64,000 nt of DNA from Agrococcus jejuensis. GTDB lineage: Bacteria; Actinomycetota; Actinomycetes; Actinomycetales; Microbacteriaceae. Shown piece after piece: positions 12,982 through 21,489 of this stretch. Positions within the stretch are counted from its first letter, which is position 1; each line of letters begins with the position of its first letter. Where the stretch lies: assembly GCF_900099705.1 (NCBI RefSeq), contig NZ_LT629695.1:2356001-2420000 (forward strand), in the 5' to 3' direction. The notes under the pieces are model-generated. The model saw nothing but the letters and a program-made list of their open reading frames with translations. It did no database searches and was not told the origin of the DNA. The position numbers and the translations under genes are program-made.

Positions 12982-15321
12982 ATGCATCGACGACCCATCG
13001 CGCGCGTGCTCACGCGCGCCCTGGCGCTCGCCACCGCGGCCGCTGCCGGCGCCGCAGCCATCGGCGTCGCCGCCCCTGCCGCGGAGGCCGCCGAGCCCTC
13101 GCTCATCGGCGCCGACACCACCTGGTCCTACCTCCAGGACGACACCGATCCCGCCCCGCTGCCCGCCGACCCTGCGTCGTGGACCACGACGTCGTACGAC
13201 GACGACGCGTGGCTCGAGGGACTCGGCGGCTTCGGCGCCAAGCGCGGCGGCAACGGCCTCGACGTCGACGGCCAGCCCTACGTCACCGAGCTCGAGCGCC
13301 TCGCTCCCGGCTCGACCGACAACGTGCGCACGTACTTCTTCCGCACCACCGTGACGGTCGACGCCAAGACGCTCGCCGTCGCCGACCAGCTCGTCGGCGA
13401 CATCGTCTTCGACGACGCCGCCGTGGTCTACGTCAACGGGCAGGAGGCTGCCCGCCTCAACGCCGCAGGCGTCACGCAGAACCTGCAGTACTGGGGCACG
13501 AACGGCGGTCGCCCGGTCGAGTCGACCGTGACGATCGACGGCGGCCTGCTGCAGGAGGGCGAGAACGTCGTCGCCGTCGCGCTCTACCAGGACCGCGAGA
13601 CGTCGTCGGACATCTACCTCCGCTTCGACTCGCTCGTGCCCACGACCGTCGAGCCCGAGATCAGCCACGTCGGCCTCATGGTCGGCGCCGACGAGACCGA
13701 GCGCATGGTCGTCTGGCAGTCGACCACCGACGAGCCGCAGGTGGCGCAGGTCGCTCCCGCATCCACGCTCGTCGACGGCGCGATGCCGGCTGATGCGCAG
13801 GTCGCGACGCCCGAGGCCGGGCCCTCGGCGCGCGGCACGGTCTGGCACGATGCCACGCTCACGGGGCTGACGCCCGGCGAGTGGGCGTACCGCGTCGGCA
13901 GCGACGCGAACGGCTGGACCGACGTGCGCACCTTCACGGTGCAGGACGTCGCGGGCGACTGGTCGTTCCTCGCGATGGGCGACGCGCAGATCGGCTCGTC
14001 GGGCGACCGCGACGCCGACGGCATCGGCTGGCAGCAGACCCTCACGACCGCGACGGCTGCCGACCCCGACGCCGCCTTCATCTCGTCGCTCGGCGACCAG
14101 GTCGAGTCCGCGGGCTCGACGGCGGAGTACGACGCGTACTTCCAGCCCGAGGAGCTGCGCACCAACGCGTTCGCCGTCGTGAACGGCAACCACGACGTGG
14201 GCTCCTCGCTCTACAGCGAGCACTTCGCGCACCCGAACCCCACGTCGCTCGGGCAGCCGATCACGCAGACGGTCGGCGACTTCTGGTACGAGATGGGCGG
14301 CGTGCTGTTCCTGCAGCTCGACGCGAACTCGACGGCGTACGGCGAGCACGAGCAGTTCCTGCGCGAGACGATCGCCGCCGAGGGCGCCGACGCCGACTGG
14401 GTCGTCGTGCAGTTCCACCACGCGATCTACTCGGTCGCGAACCACTCGACGTCGTCGGCGACCGCCGAGCGACGCGAGGCGCTCGCGCCCGTCTTCAGCG
14501 AGCTGGGCGTCGACCTCGTGCTGCAGGGCCACGACCACTCGTACGCGCGCTCGTACCTCATGGAGGGCACGGAGCCCTTGCGCCCCGACGTCGCAGCGGC
14601 GGCGGAGCCGCAGCCAGGCGCCGCGATCGGCGACGAGCTGCGTGCCGAGGAGGGCCAGGTGCTGTACATCACGCTCAACTCGTCGAGCGGATCGAAGTAC
14701 TACACGCCCAAGACCGCCGTCGCTCCGTACGTCGCGGTCTTCGATCAGGGCCGCACGCCCACCTACTCGGTGGTCGACGTCGCCGCGGGGGCCATCACGG
14801 TGACGTCGTACCGCACGCTCGACGGCGTCGTCGTCGACGAGGTCACGCTGACGCAGGATGCGGTCGCACCCGAGATCGCGCTGCCGGTCGACGACGCGCC
14901 GATCGCGCTCGGCAGCGCGTTCGACCCCATGGCGGGCGTCACGGCGACCGACGACGAGGATGGCGACCTCACGGCCGCCATCGTCGTCGAGGGCGTCGTG
15001 GACACCGCGACGGCCGGCACGTACGCGCTGACCTACCGCGTCGCGGACGCGGCGGGCAACGAGGCGGTCGCGACCCGCACGATCGTCGTCGCCGAGGCCG
15101 TGGCGCCGACGGATCCGCCCGTCGAGCCCGCGTCGACCGACGAGCCCACGCCCACGGGCGGCCCGGGTCCGCAGGCGGGCGACGACGTCGCCGACGTCGA
15201 CGGCGACCTGGGCGGCCTGCCGCGCACGGGCGTCGAGCCGGCGCTCGCGGCGCTGCTCGCCGCGCTGGCGCTGCTCGCGGCCGGCATCGGCGTGCGCGCG
15301 CACGCACGTCGCCGCGCCTGA
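12982..15321 (+). CDS. Secreted sortase-anchored metallophosphoesterase
   Basis: The protein has 779 residues. A signal peptide (ALALATAAAAGAAAIG, cleavage near AEAAE) is followed by a beta-sandwich region to about residue 220 and a purple-acid-phosphatase-like N-domain (ISHVGLMVGADETERMVVWQS). The calcineurin-like catalytic domain spans about 330-600: MGDAQIG, SLGDQVES, VNGNHDVG, QFHHAIYS and GHDHSYARS supply the two-metal site. A DUF5011-like Ig domain follows (FDPMAGVTATDDEDGDLT), then a Pro/Thr linker and LPRTG plus a hydrophobic helix and Arg tail for sortase anchoring. It probably releases phosphate from extracellular esters. The ATG at 12982 has GAGGAAA 7 bases upstream. Confidence 0.88.
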   Translation: MHRRPIARVLTRALALATAAAAGAAAIGVAAPAAEAAEPSLIGADTTWSYLQDDTDPAPLPADPASWTTTSYDDDAWLEGLGGFGAKRGGNGLDVDGQPYVTELERLAPGSTDNVRTYFFRTTVTVDAKTLAVADQLVGDIVFDDAAVVYVNGQEAARLNAAGVTQNLQYWGTNGGRPVESTVTIDGGLLQEGENVVAVALYQDRETSSDIYLRFDSLVPTTVEPEISHVGLMVGADETERMVVWQSTTDEPQVAQVAPASTLVDGAMPADAQVATPEAGPSARGTVWHDATLTGLTPGEWAYRVGSDANGWTDVRTFTVQDVAGDWSFLAMGDAQIGSSGDRDADGIGWQQTLTTATAADPDAAFISSLGDQVESAGSTAEYDAYFQPEELRTNAFAVVNGNHDVGSSLYSEHFAHPNPTSLGQPITQTVGDFWYEMGGVLFLQLDANSTAYGEHEQFLRETIAAEGADADWVVVQFHHAIYSVANHSTSSATAERREALAPVFSELGVDLVLQGHDHSYARSYLMEGTEPLRPDVAAAAEPQPGAAIGDELRAEEGQVLYITLNSSSGSKYYTPKTAVAPYVAVFDQGRTPTYSVVDVAAGAITVTSYRTLDGVVVDEVTLTQDAVAPEIALPVDDAPIALGSAFDPMAGVTATDDEDGDLTAAIVVEGVVDTATAGTYALTYRVADAAGNEAVATRTIVVAEAVAPTDPPVEPASTDEPTPTGGPGPQAGDDVADVDGDLGGLPRTGVEPALAALLAALALLAAGIGVRAHARRRA

Positions 15322-15342
15322 GGACCGGCGCATCCATGACCG

Positions 15343-15372
15343 CGAGGGCGGGGCGAACGCGCCCCGCCCTCG
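15343..15372 (+). terminator. Intrinsic-type terminator after phosphoesterase
   Basis: CGAGGGCGGGGC (15343-15354) pairs perfectly with 15361-15372 around GAACGC, 21 bases after the stop. No T-run. Confidence 0.7.
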
Positions 15373-15400
15373 ACGGCGCGCCGAGGGATGCGGCGCCAGG

Positions 15401-15430
15401 TGGACAGCACGCTGGGAAGCCACGTATGCT
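15401..15430 (+). promoter_or_regulatory. Promoter for tRNA-Trp-secE-nusG
   Basis: TGGACA (15401) and TATGCT (15425) are separated by 18 bases, close to the vegetative consensus, and lie about 100 bases upstream of tRNA-Trp. A second TTGACA at 15444 lacks a matching -10. Confidence 0.5.
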
Positions 15431-15528
15431 GGACCCTTGGTGGTTGACAACCGCCATGATCTCGCGCGCCCAGCGTGCATGATCCGCCGTGACGGGGATC
15501 TCAGGGTCATGGAGTCGATCACCCGCCG

Positions 15529-15601
15529 AGGGCGGTGGCTCAATTGGTAGAGCAGCGGTCTCCAAAACCGCAGGTTGCAGGTTCGAGTCCTGTCCGCCCT
15601 G
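15529..15601 (+). tRNA. trpT: tRNA-Trp (CCA)
   Basis: A full cloverleaf can be drawn: acceptor AGGGCGG with CCGCCCT, a D arm with GGCTC...GAGC, anticodon stem GCGGT/ACCGC with loop CTCCAAA (anticodon CCA at 15562-15564), T arm GCAGG-TTCGAGT-CCTGT, and discriminator G. CCA is not encoded. It lies just upstream of secE, the usual actinobacterial position. Confidence 0.95.
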
Positions 15602-15623
15602 CTCGGCTCGTCACTCGACGGGC

Positions 15624-15649
15624 ATCGAGGCCCCGCGAGGGGCCTCGAT
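15624..15649 (+). other. Hairpin with GCGA tetraloop between tRNA-Trp and secE
   Basis: ATCGAGGCCCC (15624-15634) pairs with 15639-15649 around the GNRA-type loop GCGA. It may be a processing signal separating the tRNA from the secE mRNA, or a partial terminator. Confidence 0.55.
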
Positions 15650-15668
15650 CAGAAGAAGAAGGGTCCCC

Positions 15669-15962
15669 GTGGCACAGAACGCGATCGACGAGCAGCGCCC
15701 GTCGACGAAGCGCCCGCGCCGAGCCAACCCCTTCGCAGCGATCGGCCGCTTCTTCGGCGGCATCGTCCTGTTCCTCAAGCAGGTGATGGACGAGCTGCGC
15801 AAGGTGGTGACGCCGACGTGGCGCGAGCTCCTGGGCTACACGCTCGTGGTGCTGGTGTTCGTCGTCATCATGATGGCGCTCGTCACGGGGCTCGACCAGG
15901 TCTTCGGCCGCCTCGTGCGGTGGGTCTTCGCCGGCGTCTCGCCGCTCGAGGAACTGGGCTGA
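15669..15962 (+). CDS. secE: Preprotein translocase subunit SecE
   Basis: The protein has 97 residues from GTG 15669 with AAGAAGGG upstream. The N-terminus is basic and disordered ([15 protein letters not shown]). The amphipathic helix and conserved [22 protein letters not shown] are followed by one membrane helix ([17 protein letters not shown]). It clamps SecY in the Sec channel. A single transmembrane segment is normal for actinobacteria. nusG follows after 23 bases in the same transcript. Confidence 0.95.
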   Translation: MAQNAIDEQRPSTKRPRRANPFAAIGRFFGGIVLFLKQVMDELRKVVTPTWRELLGYTLVVLVFVVIMMALVTGLDQVFGRLVRWVFAGVSPLEELG

Positions 15963-15985
15963 GGACTGACGGGGGAGAGACAGAC

Positions 15986-16678
15986 ATGAGCGACGCCAAC
16001 GACATCGACCGCAACCTGCAGACCGCGCTCGACGACATCGCGCCGACGCCGAAGGACGAGGCGGCGGAGCCCGCCGTCGACCCGTACGCGGAGTTCAAGC
16101 GCGACCTGCGCCTCCGCCCCGGCAAGTGGTACGTCATCCACTCATACGCCGGCTACGAGAAGAAGGTCAAGGCGAACATCGCCTCGCGCGCCGAGAACAT
16201 GCAGGTCGACGGCGTCTACGAGATCCAGGTCCCCACGGAGGACGTGCTCGAGGTCAAGAACGGCGTCGGCAAGCGCGTGAACCGCGTGCGCGTGCCCGGC
16301 TACGTGCTCGTGCGCATGGACCTCAACGAGGACACCTGGTCGATCGTGCGCCACACGCCCGGCGTCACGGGCTTCGTGGGCAACGCCCACAACCCCGCAC
16401 CGCTGCGCTTCAACGAGGCCTTCACGATGCTGAAGCCCATCGCCGACGCCGAGCTCGCCGAGCAGCAGCAGGGCGCCCCGCAGCAGGAGCGCACCGTCGT
16501 CACCGACGTCGACTACGAGGTCGGCGAGACCATCACGATCACCGAGGGCTCGTTCGCGGGCTTCCCCGGCACCATCTCCGAGATCCAGCCCGCCTCGGGC
16601 AAGCTCACCGTGCTCGTCAGCCTCTTCGAGCGCGAGACGCCGGTCGAGCTCGGATTCGGGCAGGTCACCAAGCTCTAA
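15986..16678 (+). CDS. nusG: Transcription termination/antitermination factor NusG
   Basis: The protein has 230 residues. An acidic N-terminal extension of about 45 residues, usual in actinobacteria, precedes the NGN domain ([45 protein letters not shown]). A Gln-rich linker leads to the KOW domain ([19 protein letters not shown]). It binds RNA polymerase clamp and links transcription to Rho or the ribosome. The start at ATG 15986 is supported by GGGGGAGA upstream. Confidence 0.97.
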   Translation: MSDANDIDRNLQTALDDIAPTPKDEAAEPAVDPYAEFKRDLRLRPGKWYVIHSYAGYEKKVKANIASRAENMQVDGVYEIQVPTEDVLEVKNGVGKRVNRVRVPGYVLVRMDLNEDTWSIVRHTPGVTGFVGNAHNPAPLRFNEAFTMLKPIADAELAEQQQGAPQQERTVVTDVDYEVGETITITEGSFAGFPGTISEIQPASGKLTVLVSLFERETPVELGFGQVTKL

Positions 16679-16738
16679 GCCCCTGCCAGGGCTGGGATGC
16701 CGGCCCGAGGGCCGGCGAGAAGACAAGAAGGAAGAGAC

Positions 16739-17170
16739 ATGGCACCCAAGAAGAAGGTCACGGGTCTGATCAAGCTCCAGATCCAGGCCGGCGCCGCCAA
16801 CCCCGCGCCCCCGGTCGGTCCGGCGCTCGGCCAGCACGGCGTGAACATCATGGAGTTCTGCAAGGCGTACAACGCCGCGACGGAGTCGCAGCGCGGCAAC
16901 GTCATCCCCGTCGAGATCACGGTGTACGAGGACCGCTCGTTCGACTTCGTGCTCAAGACGCCGCCGGCTGCAGAGCTCATCAAGAAGGCTGCAGGCGTGA
17001 AGAAGGGCTCGGGCGTCCCGCACACCGAGAAGGTGGGCAAGCTCACCGACGCTCAGGTCGCCGAGATCGCCACGCAGAAGATGCCCGACCTCAACGCCAA
17101 CGACCTCGACGGCGCGAAGCTCATCATCGCGGGCACCGCTCGCTCGATGGGCATCACGGTCGAGGGCTGA
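16739..17170 (+). CDS. rplK: 50S ribosomal protein L11
   Basis: The protein has 143 residues, the standard length. The N-domain has [19 protein letters not shown] and [16 protein letters not shown], and the C-domain binding the GTPase-centre rRNA has AGVKKGSG and AGTARSMGI. It is part of the factor-binding stalk base and target of thiostrepton-type drugs. AAGGAAGAGAC precedes the ATG at 16739. The spacer after nusG contains a small GCCGGCCC/GGCCGGC hairpin that may tune read-through. Confidence 0.98.
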
Positions 17171-17255
17171 GCAGCCGCATCATCATCGGGGCGTGAGCCC
17201 CACCAGTGGGAGCGCCTGCCAGGCGCGCACCGCGAATCTCTGAAGGAGAACGAAC

Positions 17256-17945
17256 ATGGCACAGAAGTCCAAGGCGTACCGCGCCGCGGCAGCGAAGATC
17301 GAGGCTGACCGCTTCTACACCCCGGAGGAGGCCGTCGCGATCGCTCGCGAGTCGGGCTCCACCAAGACCGACTCCACCGTCGAGGTGGCGCTCAAGCTGG
17401 GCGTCGACCCGCGCAAGGCCGACCAGATGGTCCGCGGCACCGTGTCCCTTCCTCACGGCACCGGCAAGACCCAGCGCGTCATCGTCTTCGCGCAGGGCCC
17501 GGCAGCGCAGGCAGCCCTCGACGCAGGCGCCGACGAGGTCGGCTCCGACGAGCTCATCGAGAAGGTGGCCGCCGGCTACACGGCGTTCGACGCCGCAGTC
17601 GCGAGCCCCGAGCTCATGGGCAAGGTCGGCCGTCTCGGCAAGGTGCTCGGTCCCCGTGGCCTCATGCCGAACCCCCGCACCGGCACCGTGACGCCCGACG
17701 TCGCGAAGGCCGTCACGGACATCAAGGGTGGCCGCATCGAGTTCCGCGTCGACAAGCACGCCAACGTGCACTTCGTCGTCGGCAAGGCCTCGTTCTCGCA
17801 GGAGCAGCTGTCGGAGAACATCCGCGCCGCGCTCGACGAGATCGTGCGCCTCAAGCCGTCGTCGTCGAAGGGCCGCTACGTCATGAAGGCGTCGGTCTCG
17901 ACGACCTTCGGCCCCGGCATCCCCGTGGACGTCGCGACCGTCTGA
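17256..17945 (+). CDS. rplA: 50S ribosomal protein L1
   Basis: The protein has 229 residues. It starts [19 protein letters not shown], and the conserved [19 protein letters not shown] and [11 protein letters not shown] motifs of the rRNA-binding L1 stalk protein are present. In many bacteria L1 also represses its own L11-L1 mRNA; I see no obvious mimic of the rRNA site in the 85-base spacer. GAAGGAGAACGAAC is a strong ribosome site. A perfect terminator follows. Confidence 0.98.
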   Translation: MAQKSKAYRAAAAKIEADRFYTPEEAVAIARESGSTKTDSTVEVALKLGVDPRKADQMVRGTVSLPHGTGKTQRVIVFAQGPAAQAALDAGADEVGSDELIEKVAAGYTAFDAAVASPELMGKVGRLGKVLGPRGLMPNPRTGTVTPDVAKAVTDIKGGRIEFRVDKHANVHFVVGKASFSQEQLSENIRAALDEIVRLKPSSSKGRYVMKASVSTTFGPGIPVDVATV

Positions 17946-17961
17946 CGCACCGCGTACGCAT

Positions 17962-17991
17962 GAAGGGCCCCGCCATCCGGCGGGGCCCTTC
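17962..17991 (+). terminator. Terminator after rplA
   Basis: GAAGGGCCCCGCC (17962-17974) pairs perfectly with 17979-17991 around ATCC, then CGTCGTTCC. It lies between the convergent rplA and tatB genes and can serve both. Confidence 0.85.
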
Positions 17992-18003
17992 GTCGTTCCC
18001 GGG

Positions 18004-18516
18004 TCAGGCCGCCGGGGCGTCGGCCGTGCGGAGGGATGCGGAGGCAGCCGACTCGGATGCGGCGTCGGTCTCAGGCTCGGGCTCGATGGGCTCGACGACG
18101 CGGATGCGGCGCGGATGCCCCGAGGAGCCGCCGGCGACGACCCACCGCGTGCGCGTGGCGACGGGCGCAGGCTCCACGTCGGCGAGCGTGCCGTGGACCC
18201 CGATGTCGTCGGGCATCGGATGCGCGACGGGAGCGGCGAGTGCGGCCGGCGCGGCGTTCGCGACGACCGGCTCGCCGAGCGCCTCGCGCACGATGCGGCG
18301 CGGGTCGTAGCGCTGCACCTCGCGCTGCCACTCGTCGGCGCGCACGGGCACGCCCAGGTCAGTCTCGGCGCGGGCACGGGCGGCGTCGACGAAGGTGCGC
18401 AGCCCACGCGCCCAGGCGCCGACGCGCTCGGCGTAGGCGGGCAGCCGCGTGGGGCCGAGCACGAGCGCGGCGACGACGAGCACGACGACGAGCTTCTCGA
18501 GGCTGACGCCGATCAT
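18004..18516 (-). CDS. tatB: Sec-independent translocase subunit TatB
   Basis: The protein has 170 residues from ATG 18516. One N-terminal membrane helix (KLVVVLVVAALVLGPTRLP) and an amphipathic helix (YAERVGAWARGLRTFVDAA) are typical; the residue Glu usual at the start of TatB is present in GVSLEKL. The long tail is acidic and Pro-rich, ending TADAPAA. It would form the substrate receptor with TatC. It is the last gene of the dioxygenase-tatA-tatC-tatB operon, overlapping tatC by ATGA. Confidence 0.82.
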   Translation of the reverse strand: MIGVSLEKLVVVLVVAALVLGPTRLPAYAERVGAWARGLRTFVDAARARAETDLGVPVRADEWQREVQRYDPRRIVREALGEPVVANAAPAALAAPVAHPMPDDIGVHGTLADVEPAPVATRTRWVVAGGSSGHPRRIRVVEPIEPEPETDAASESAASASLRTADAPAA

Positions 18517-19298
18517 GCGAGCACCTCCTCACGGGCGGGCGCATCCGCTCGCGCACGGCGAGCGATGCGGCGGTCGTGCAGCCACGCGATGCCGAGCGCC
18601 GCGGCCCACAGCGCCGTCATGGGCAGGGCGACGAGCAGCATCGACAGCACGTCGGCGGCGGGCGTCGCGAGCGCGCTGAAGACGACGATCGCGACGACGC
18701 ACAGGCGCCAGCCGCGCGCGAGCGTCGCGGCGGGCAGCACGCCGAGCGCGTTGAGCAGCACGATCACCACGGGCACGACGAAGGCGACGCCCGTGGCGAC
18801 GACGATCTTCAGCACGAAGTCGACGTAGGTCGAGGCGAGCAGCACGGTCGTGTCGCCGTCGCCCGCGAAGCCCGCGAGCAGCTCGACCATGTGCGGGAAG
18901 AGGGCGAGGCCCATCGCGCAGCCGGCGGCGAAGAGCGGCACGGCGGCCGCGATCGTGCCGAGCGCCGCCCGACGCTCGCGCCGCGTGAGGCCGGGGCCGA
19001 CGTAGCGCACGGCCTCGACGAGCCACCACGGCGCCGCGAGCACGATGCCCGCCAGCACGGCGATGCGCAGCCGCAGGTCGAACGCGCCCGTGACGGAGTC
19101 GTAGTTGAGGCTCGCGTCGCGCGTCTGCGCGATCTCGAGGATCGGCGCGCGCAGCACGTCGAGCACCGCATCCGACACGAGGCATCCGACGACGGCGGCG
19201 ACGGCGAACGCGATCGTCGACCGCACGAGCGCCGCGCGCGCGTCGCGCAGATGCTGCCCGAGCGTCAGGCGCGGGGCGTCGGCGGTCGTCGCGGTCAC
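18513..19298 (-). CDS. tatC: Twin-arginine translocase subunit TatC, divergent
   Basis: The protein has 261 residues from GTG 19298, overlapping the tatA stop (GTGA). Six membrane helices are visible. The N-terminal signature HLxELRxR is altered to HLRDARAAL, so the first glutamate is Asp and two downstream positions are Ala. The first-loop glutamate is kept in GLTRRERRAA. The rest (WWLVEAVRYVGPGL, VVATGVAFVVPVVIVLL) is family-like. It would recognise twin-arginine signals together with TatB. The divergence suggests a specialised second copy; the general tatC of actinobacteria usually lies near pafBC, not here. Confidence 0.85.
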   Translation of the reverse strand: MTATTADAPRLTLGQHLRDARAALVRSTIAFAVAAVVGCLVSDAVLDVLRAPILEIAQTRDASLNYDSVTGAFDLRLRIAVLAGIVLAAPWWLVEAVRYVGPGLTRRERRAALGTIAAAVPLFAAGCAMGLALFPHMVELLAGFAGDGDTTVLLASTYVDFVLKIVVATGVAFVVPVVIVLLNALGVLPAATLARGWRLCVVAIVVFSALATPAADVLSMLLVALPMTALWAAALGIAWLHDRRIARRARADAPAREEVLA

Positions 19299-19507
19299 GG
19301 TCGGGCGATGGTCGGTGCGGCGGCGGACGCGTCGGCGTCGGTCGGCGCATCCGCGGGTGCGCGCGTCGGCTCGGCGACCTCGCGCTTGAGGATCGAGAGC
19401 GACTGCCCGACGCTGCGCGCGAGGGCGGGCAGGCGCGTGGCGCCGAAGACGAGCAGGATGACGGCGAGCACGACGAGGGCGTGCCAGCCCGTGAGGCCTT
19501 GCAGCAT
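19295..19507 (-). CDS. tatA: Twin-arginine translocase subunit TatA
   Basis: The protein has 70 residues from ATG 19507 with AAGGAGAA as ribosome site. It has a short N-terminal membrane helix (WHALVVLAVILLVFGATRLP), a hinge, an amphipathic helix (ALARSVGQSLSILKREV) and a disordered Ala/Asp/Pro tail. It would oligomerise to form the pathway for folded substrates. It starts 35 bases after the dioxygenase-like Tat lipoprotein gene and overlaps tatC. Confidence 0.88.
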   Translation of the reverse strand: MLQGLTGWHALVVLAVILLVFGATRLPALARSVGQSLSILKREVAEPTRAPADAPTDADASAAAPTIARP

Positions 19508-19542
19508 GGGTTCTCCTTGGGGGATTCGAGCGGATGGATGGG

Positions 19543-20532
19543 TCAGGGCTGGCCGGGGCCGCCACCCGAGCCGCCGCCGGGGGCTGCGCCGCCCGTGGGC
19601 TCGGTCGTGGTGTCGACGCGCACGACGAGCGACGCGGCGTAGCCGGAGGTCGTGTCGCCCGAGATGGTGGCCATCTGCAGCGCGGCGGAGTTCTCGCCGA
19701 AGACGTTGTCGCTGGCGAGCGTGATCTGCGCGAGGTTCTGCGCCGACGACGGGTAGTCGGACAGCTGGTACACCTCGTCGAGCACGTCCTGCGGGAAGGC
19801 GAGCTGCGACGTCGCGATGGCGTTGCCGGCGTCGTCGATCGACGCGAGGTCGGGGTAGACCTCGAAGTGGATGTGCGTCCACCGGCCCGTGTAGCAGCCG
19901 GGCACGACCGACGTGAAGGTCACGCGACCGGAGGCATCCGCCACCTGCACGCCGCGCAGCCACGACTCGTCCTCGACGCCCTCGGAGTACATCGAGTAGC
20001 GGCCCTCCGCGTCGCAGTGCCACGCGTACACGGCGACGCCCGCGAACGCTGCATCGCCGTTCGCCATGTCGGTGATCGTGAGGGTGAAGTCGAGCGGCAC
20101 GCCGGGCACGGGGTCGTCGACGCCGATGCTCGAGCGGATGTCGGAGCGCTCGATGCCGGACTCGGCGAGCACGTCGGGCCAGTTGGAGCCGTCGCCCGGG
20201 TAGGGGCCGGCGGTCTCGTCGGGGATCTCGGCCGACGGCAGCGTGAGGGTCGACGTGCCGGGGCTCGCCGTCGCGGACTCGGTGGGCGTCGCGCTCGTCG
20301 CGGGCGTCGAGCTGGATGCCGTCGACGTCGAACCGGTGCTCGTGCACGCGGCCAGCACGGTCGCGCCGACGCCGAGGCCGGCGAGGCCCAGCACGGCGCG
20401 ACGCGTCATGAGCGTGCGCACGTCGAACGCGGGGCCCTGGTCGACGACCTCCTCGTCGGGGCGGTCGAGCAGGCGGCCCTCGTAGGCGGGGCCGTCGGGG
20501 GTCTGGTCGGGATCGGGGATGCCGGTCGCCAT
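19543..20532 (-). CDS. Tat-exported lipoprotein with intradiol dioxygenase fold
   Basis: The protein has 329 residues from ATG 20532, whose GGAGG site is strong. A 41-residue charged leader precedes the twin-arginine signal MTRRAVLGLAGLGVGA and lipobox LAAC, then a Ser/Thr/Pro linker. The catalytic beta-sandwich holds the four usual iron ligands: Tyr in GRYSMYS, Tyr in GCYTGRW and two His in THIHF. Catechol dioxygenases of this fold open aromatic diols using Fe(III); extracytoplasmic members of the family have unclear substrates. The C-terminus is Gly/Pro-rich. A folded iron enzyme needs Tat export, and the Tat genes follow directly. Confidence 0.85.
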   Translation of the reverse strand: MATGIPDPDQTPDGPAYEGRLLDRPDEEVVDQGPAFDVRTLMTRRAVLGLAGLGVGATVLAACTSTGSTSTASSSTPATSATPTESATASPGTSTLTLPSAEIPDETAGPYPGDGSNWPDVLAESGIERSDIRSSIGVDDPVPGVPLDFTLTITDMANGDAAFAGVAVYAWHCDAEGRYSMYSEGVEDESWLRGVQVADASGRVTFTSVVPGCYTGRWTHIHFEVYPDLASIDDAGNAIATSQLAFPQDVLDEVYQLSDYPSSAQNLAQITLASDNVFGENSAALQMATISGDTTSGYAASLVVRVDTTTEPTGGAAPGGGSGGGPGQP

Positions 20533-20544
20533 GGGATGCCTCCT

Positions 20545-20577
20545 CCATCGGTGCCGCACCGACTGGTGCGGCGATGG
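20545..20577 (-). promoter_or_regulatory. Hairpin in the 5' leader of the dioxygenase-tat operon
   Basis: On the mRNA strand CCATC+GCCGCACC pairs with GGTGCGGC+GATGG (13 bp, 3-base bulge, loop AGTC), ending directly at the GGAGG ribosome site of the gene at 20532. It could mask or expose the site, or be a protein operator. Confidence 0.5.
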
Positions 20578-20662
20578 AGTCCAGCATCCGCATGCGGCAC
20601 TGACGACGCACAGGAGGCGCATTCACGCTTCGTGAGAGCCCCTGGTCGAGACGTGACACCAC

Positions 20663-20820
20663 CAGCTGGTCGAGGAGCGCGCGAGCCCTTGGGCGAGCGC
20701 GCGTCACGAGACCACGCGAGCGCCGCGCCCGCCCAGCCGTGCGCATGGTCGCGTCGAGCCGGTACGTCGCGTGGTCTCGTGACGGCTCCTCGCTGCGCTC
20801 GGGGCCTCCTCGACCAGCTG
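20663..20820. repeat. Nested palindromic repeat, copy A
   Basis: The outer inverted ends CAGCTGGTCGAGGAG (20663-20677) and CTCCTCGACCAGCTG (20806-20820) enclose inner inverted arms GTCACGAGACCACGCGA (20703-20719) and its complement (20767-20783). No coding potential. It is a non-autonomous, MITE- or REP-like element; copy B at 23005 is in the opposite orientation. Confidence 0.85.
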
Positions 20821-20841
20821 TTGGGAACGGTCCGGAGACGC

Positions 20842-21489
20842 CTACTGCACCAGCCGGTGCTCGTACGCGAACGCGATGAGCTGGATGCGCGACGCGAGCC
20901 CCAGCTTCGACAGGATCGCCCGCATGTGCGTCTTCACGGTCGTCTCGGCGACGTAGAGCTCCGCGCCGATCTCGGCGTTCGACCGTCCCTTCGCCGCGAG
21001 GGCGAACAGCTCCCGCTCGCGCTCGGTCAGCGCGGCGAGCACCGACCACTCGGGCTGCGGCCGCACGATCGCGGCGGCGCGCAGCAGGTCGAACGTCTCG
21101 GCGGGCGCGATGACCTGCTGCCCGTCCACGACGGCGCGGATCGCCTGCGCGAGGAACTCGGGCCGCGCGTCCTTGAGCAGGAACCCGCTCGCGCCGGCAC
21201 GGATGGCGTCGAGCACGGCGCGGTCGTGCCGCACGGTCGTGAGGACGACGACGTGCGGCGGCGGCTCGGGGTGCTCCGAGCGGATGAGGCGCGTCGCGGC
21301 GATGCCGTCGACGACGGGCATCCGGATGTCCATGAGCACGACGTCGGGACGCGTCTCGCGGCACACGGCGAGCGCATCCGCCCCATCCGCTGCCGTGCCG
21401 ACGACCTCGAAGCCCTCTTGCGCCTCGAGGATCATGCGCATCCCGTCGACGAACAGCGCCTGGTCGTCGACGACGACGATGCGGATCAC
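20842..21489 (-). CDS. NarL/LuxR-family response regulator
   Basis: The protein has 215 residues from GTG 21489. The receiver domain has VVVDDQALF, the phosphoacceptor Asp in DVVLMDIRMP, and conserved Thr and Lys in VVVLTTV and GFLLKDA. A LuxR-type helix-turn-helix occupies the C-terminus (LTERERELFALAAKGRSNAEI, TVKTHMRAILSKLG). It is the partner of the DesK-type kinase, whose stop overlaps its start (GTGA). Its targets are unknown; the same-strand dioxygenase-tat operon downstream is one candidate. Confidence 0.92.
   Translation of the reverse strand: MIRIVVVDDQALFVDGMRMILEAQEGFEVVGTAADGADALAVCRETRPDVVLMDIRMPVVDGIAATRLIRSEHPEPPPHVVVLTTVRHDRAVLDAIRAGASGFLLKDARPEFLAQAIRAVVDGQQVIAPAETFDLLRAAAIVRPQPEWSVLAALTERERELFALAAKGRSNAEIGAELYVAETTVKTHMRAILSKLGLASRIQLIAFAYEHRLVQ

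Noticed and set aside
12784..15543. 919-residue reverse-strand open frame across the phosphoesterase gene
   Set aside because: It is a shadow caused by high GC: extremely Arg/Val/Asp-rich composition, no domains, and it runs opposite a well-supported secreted enzyme.
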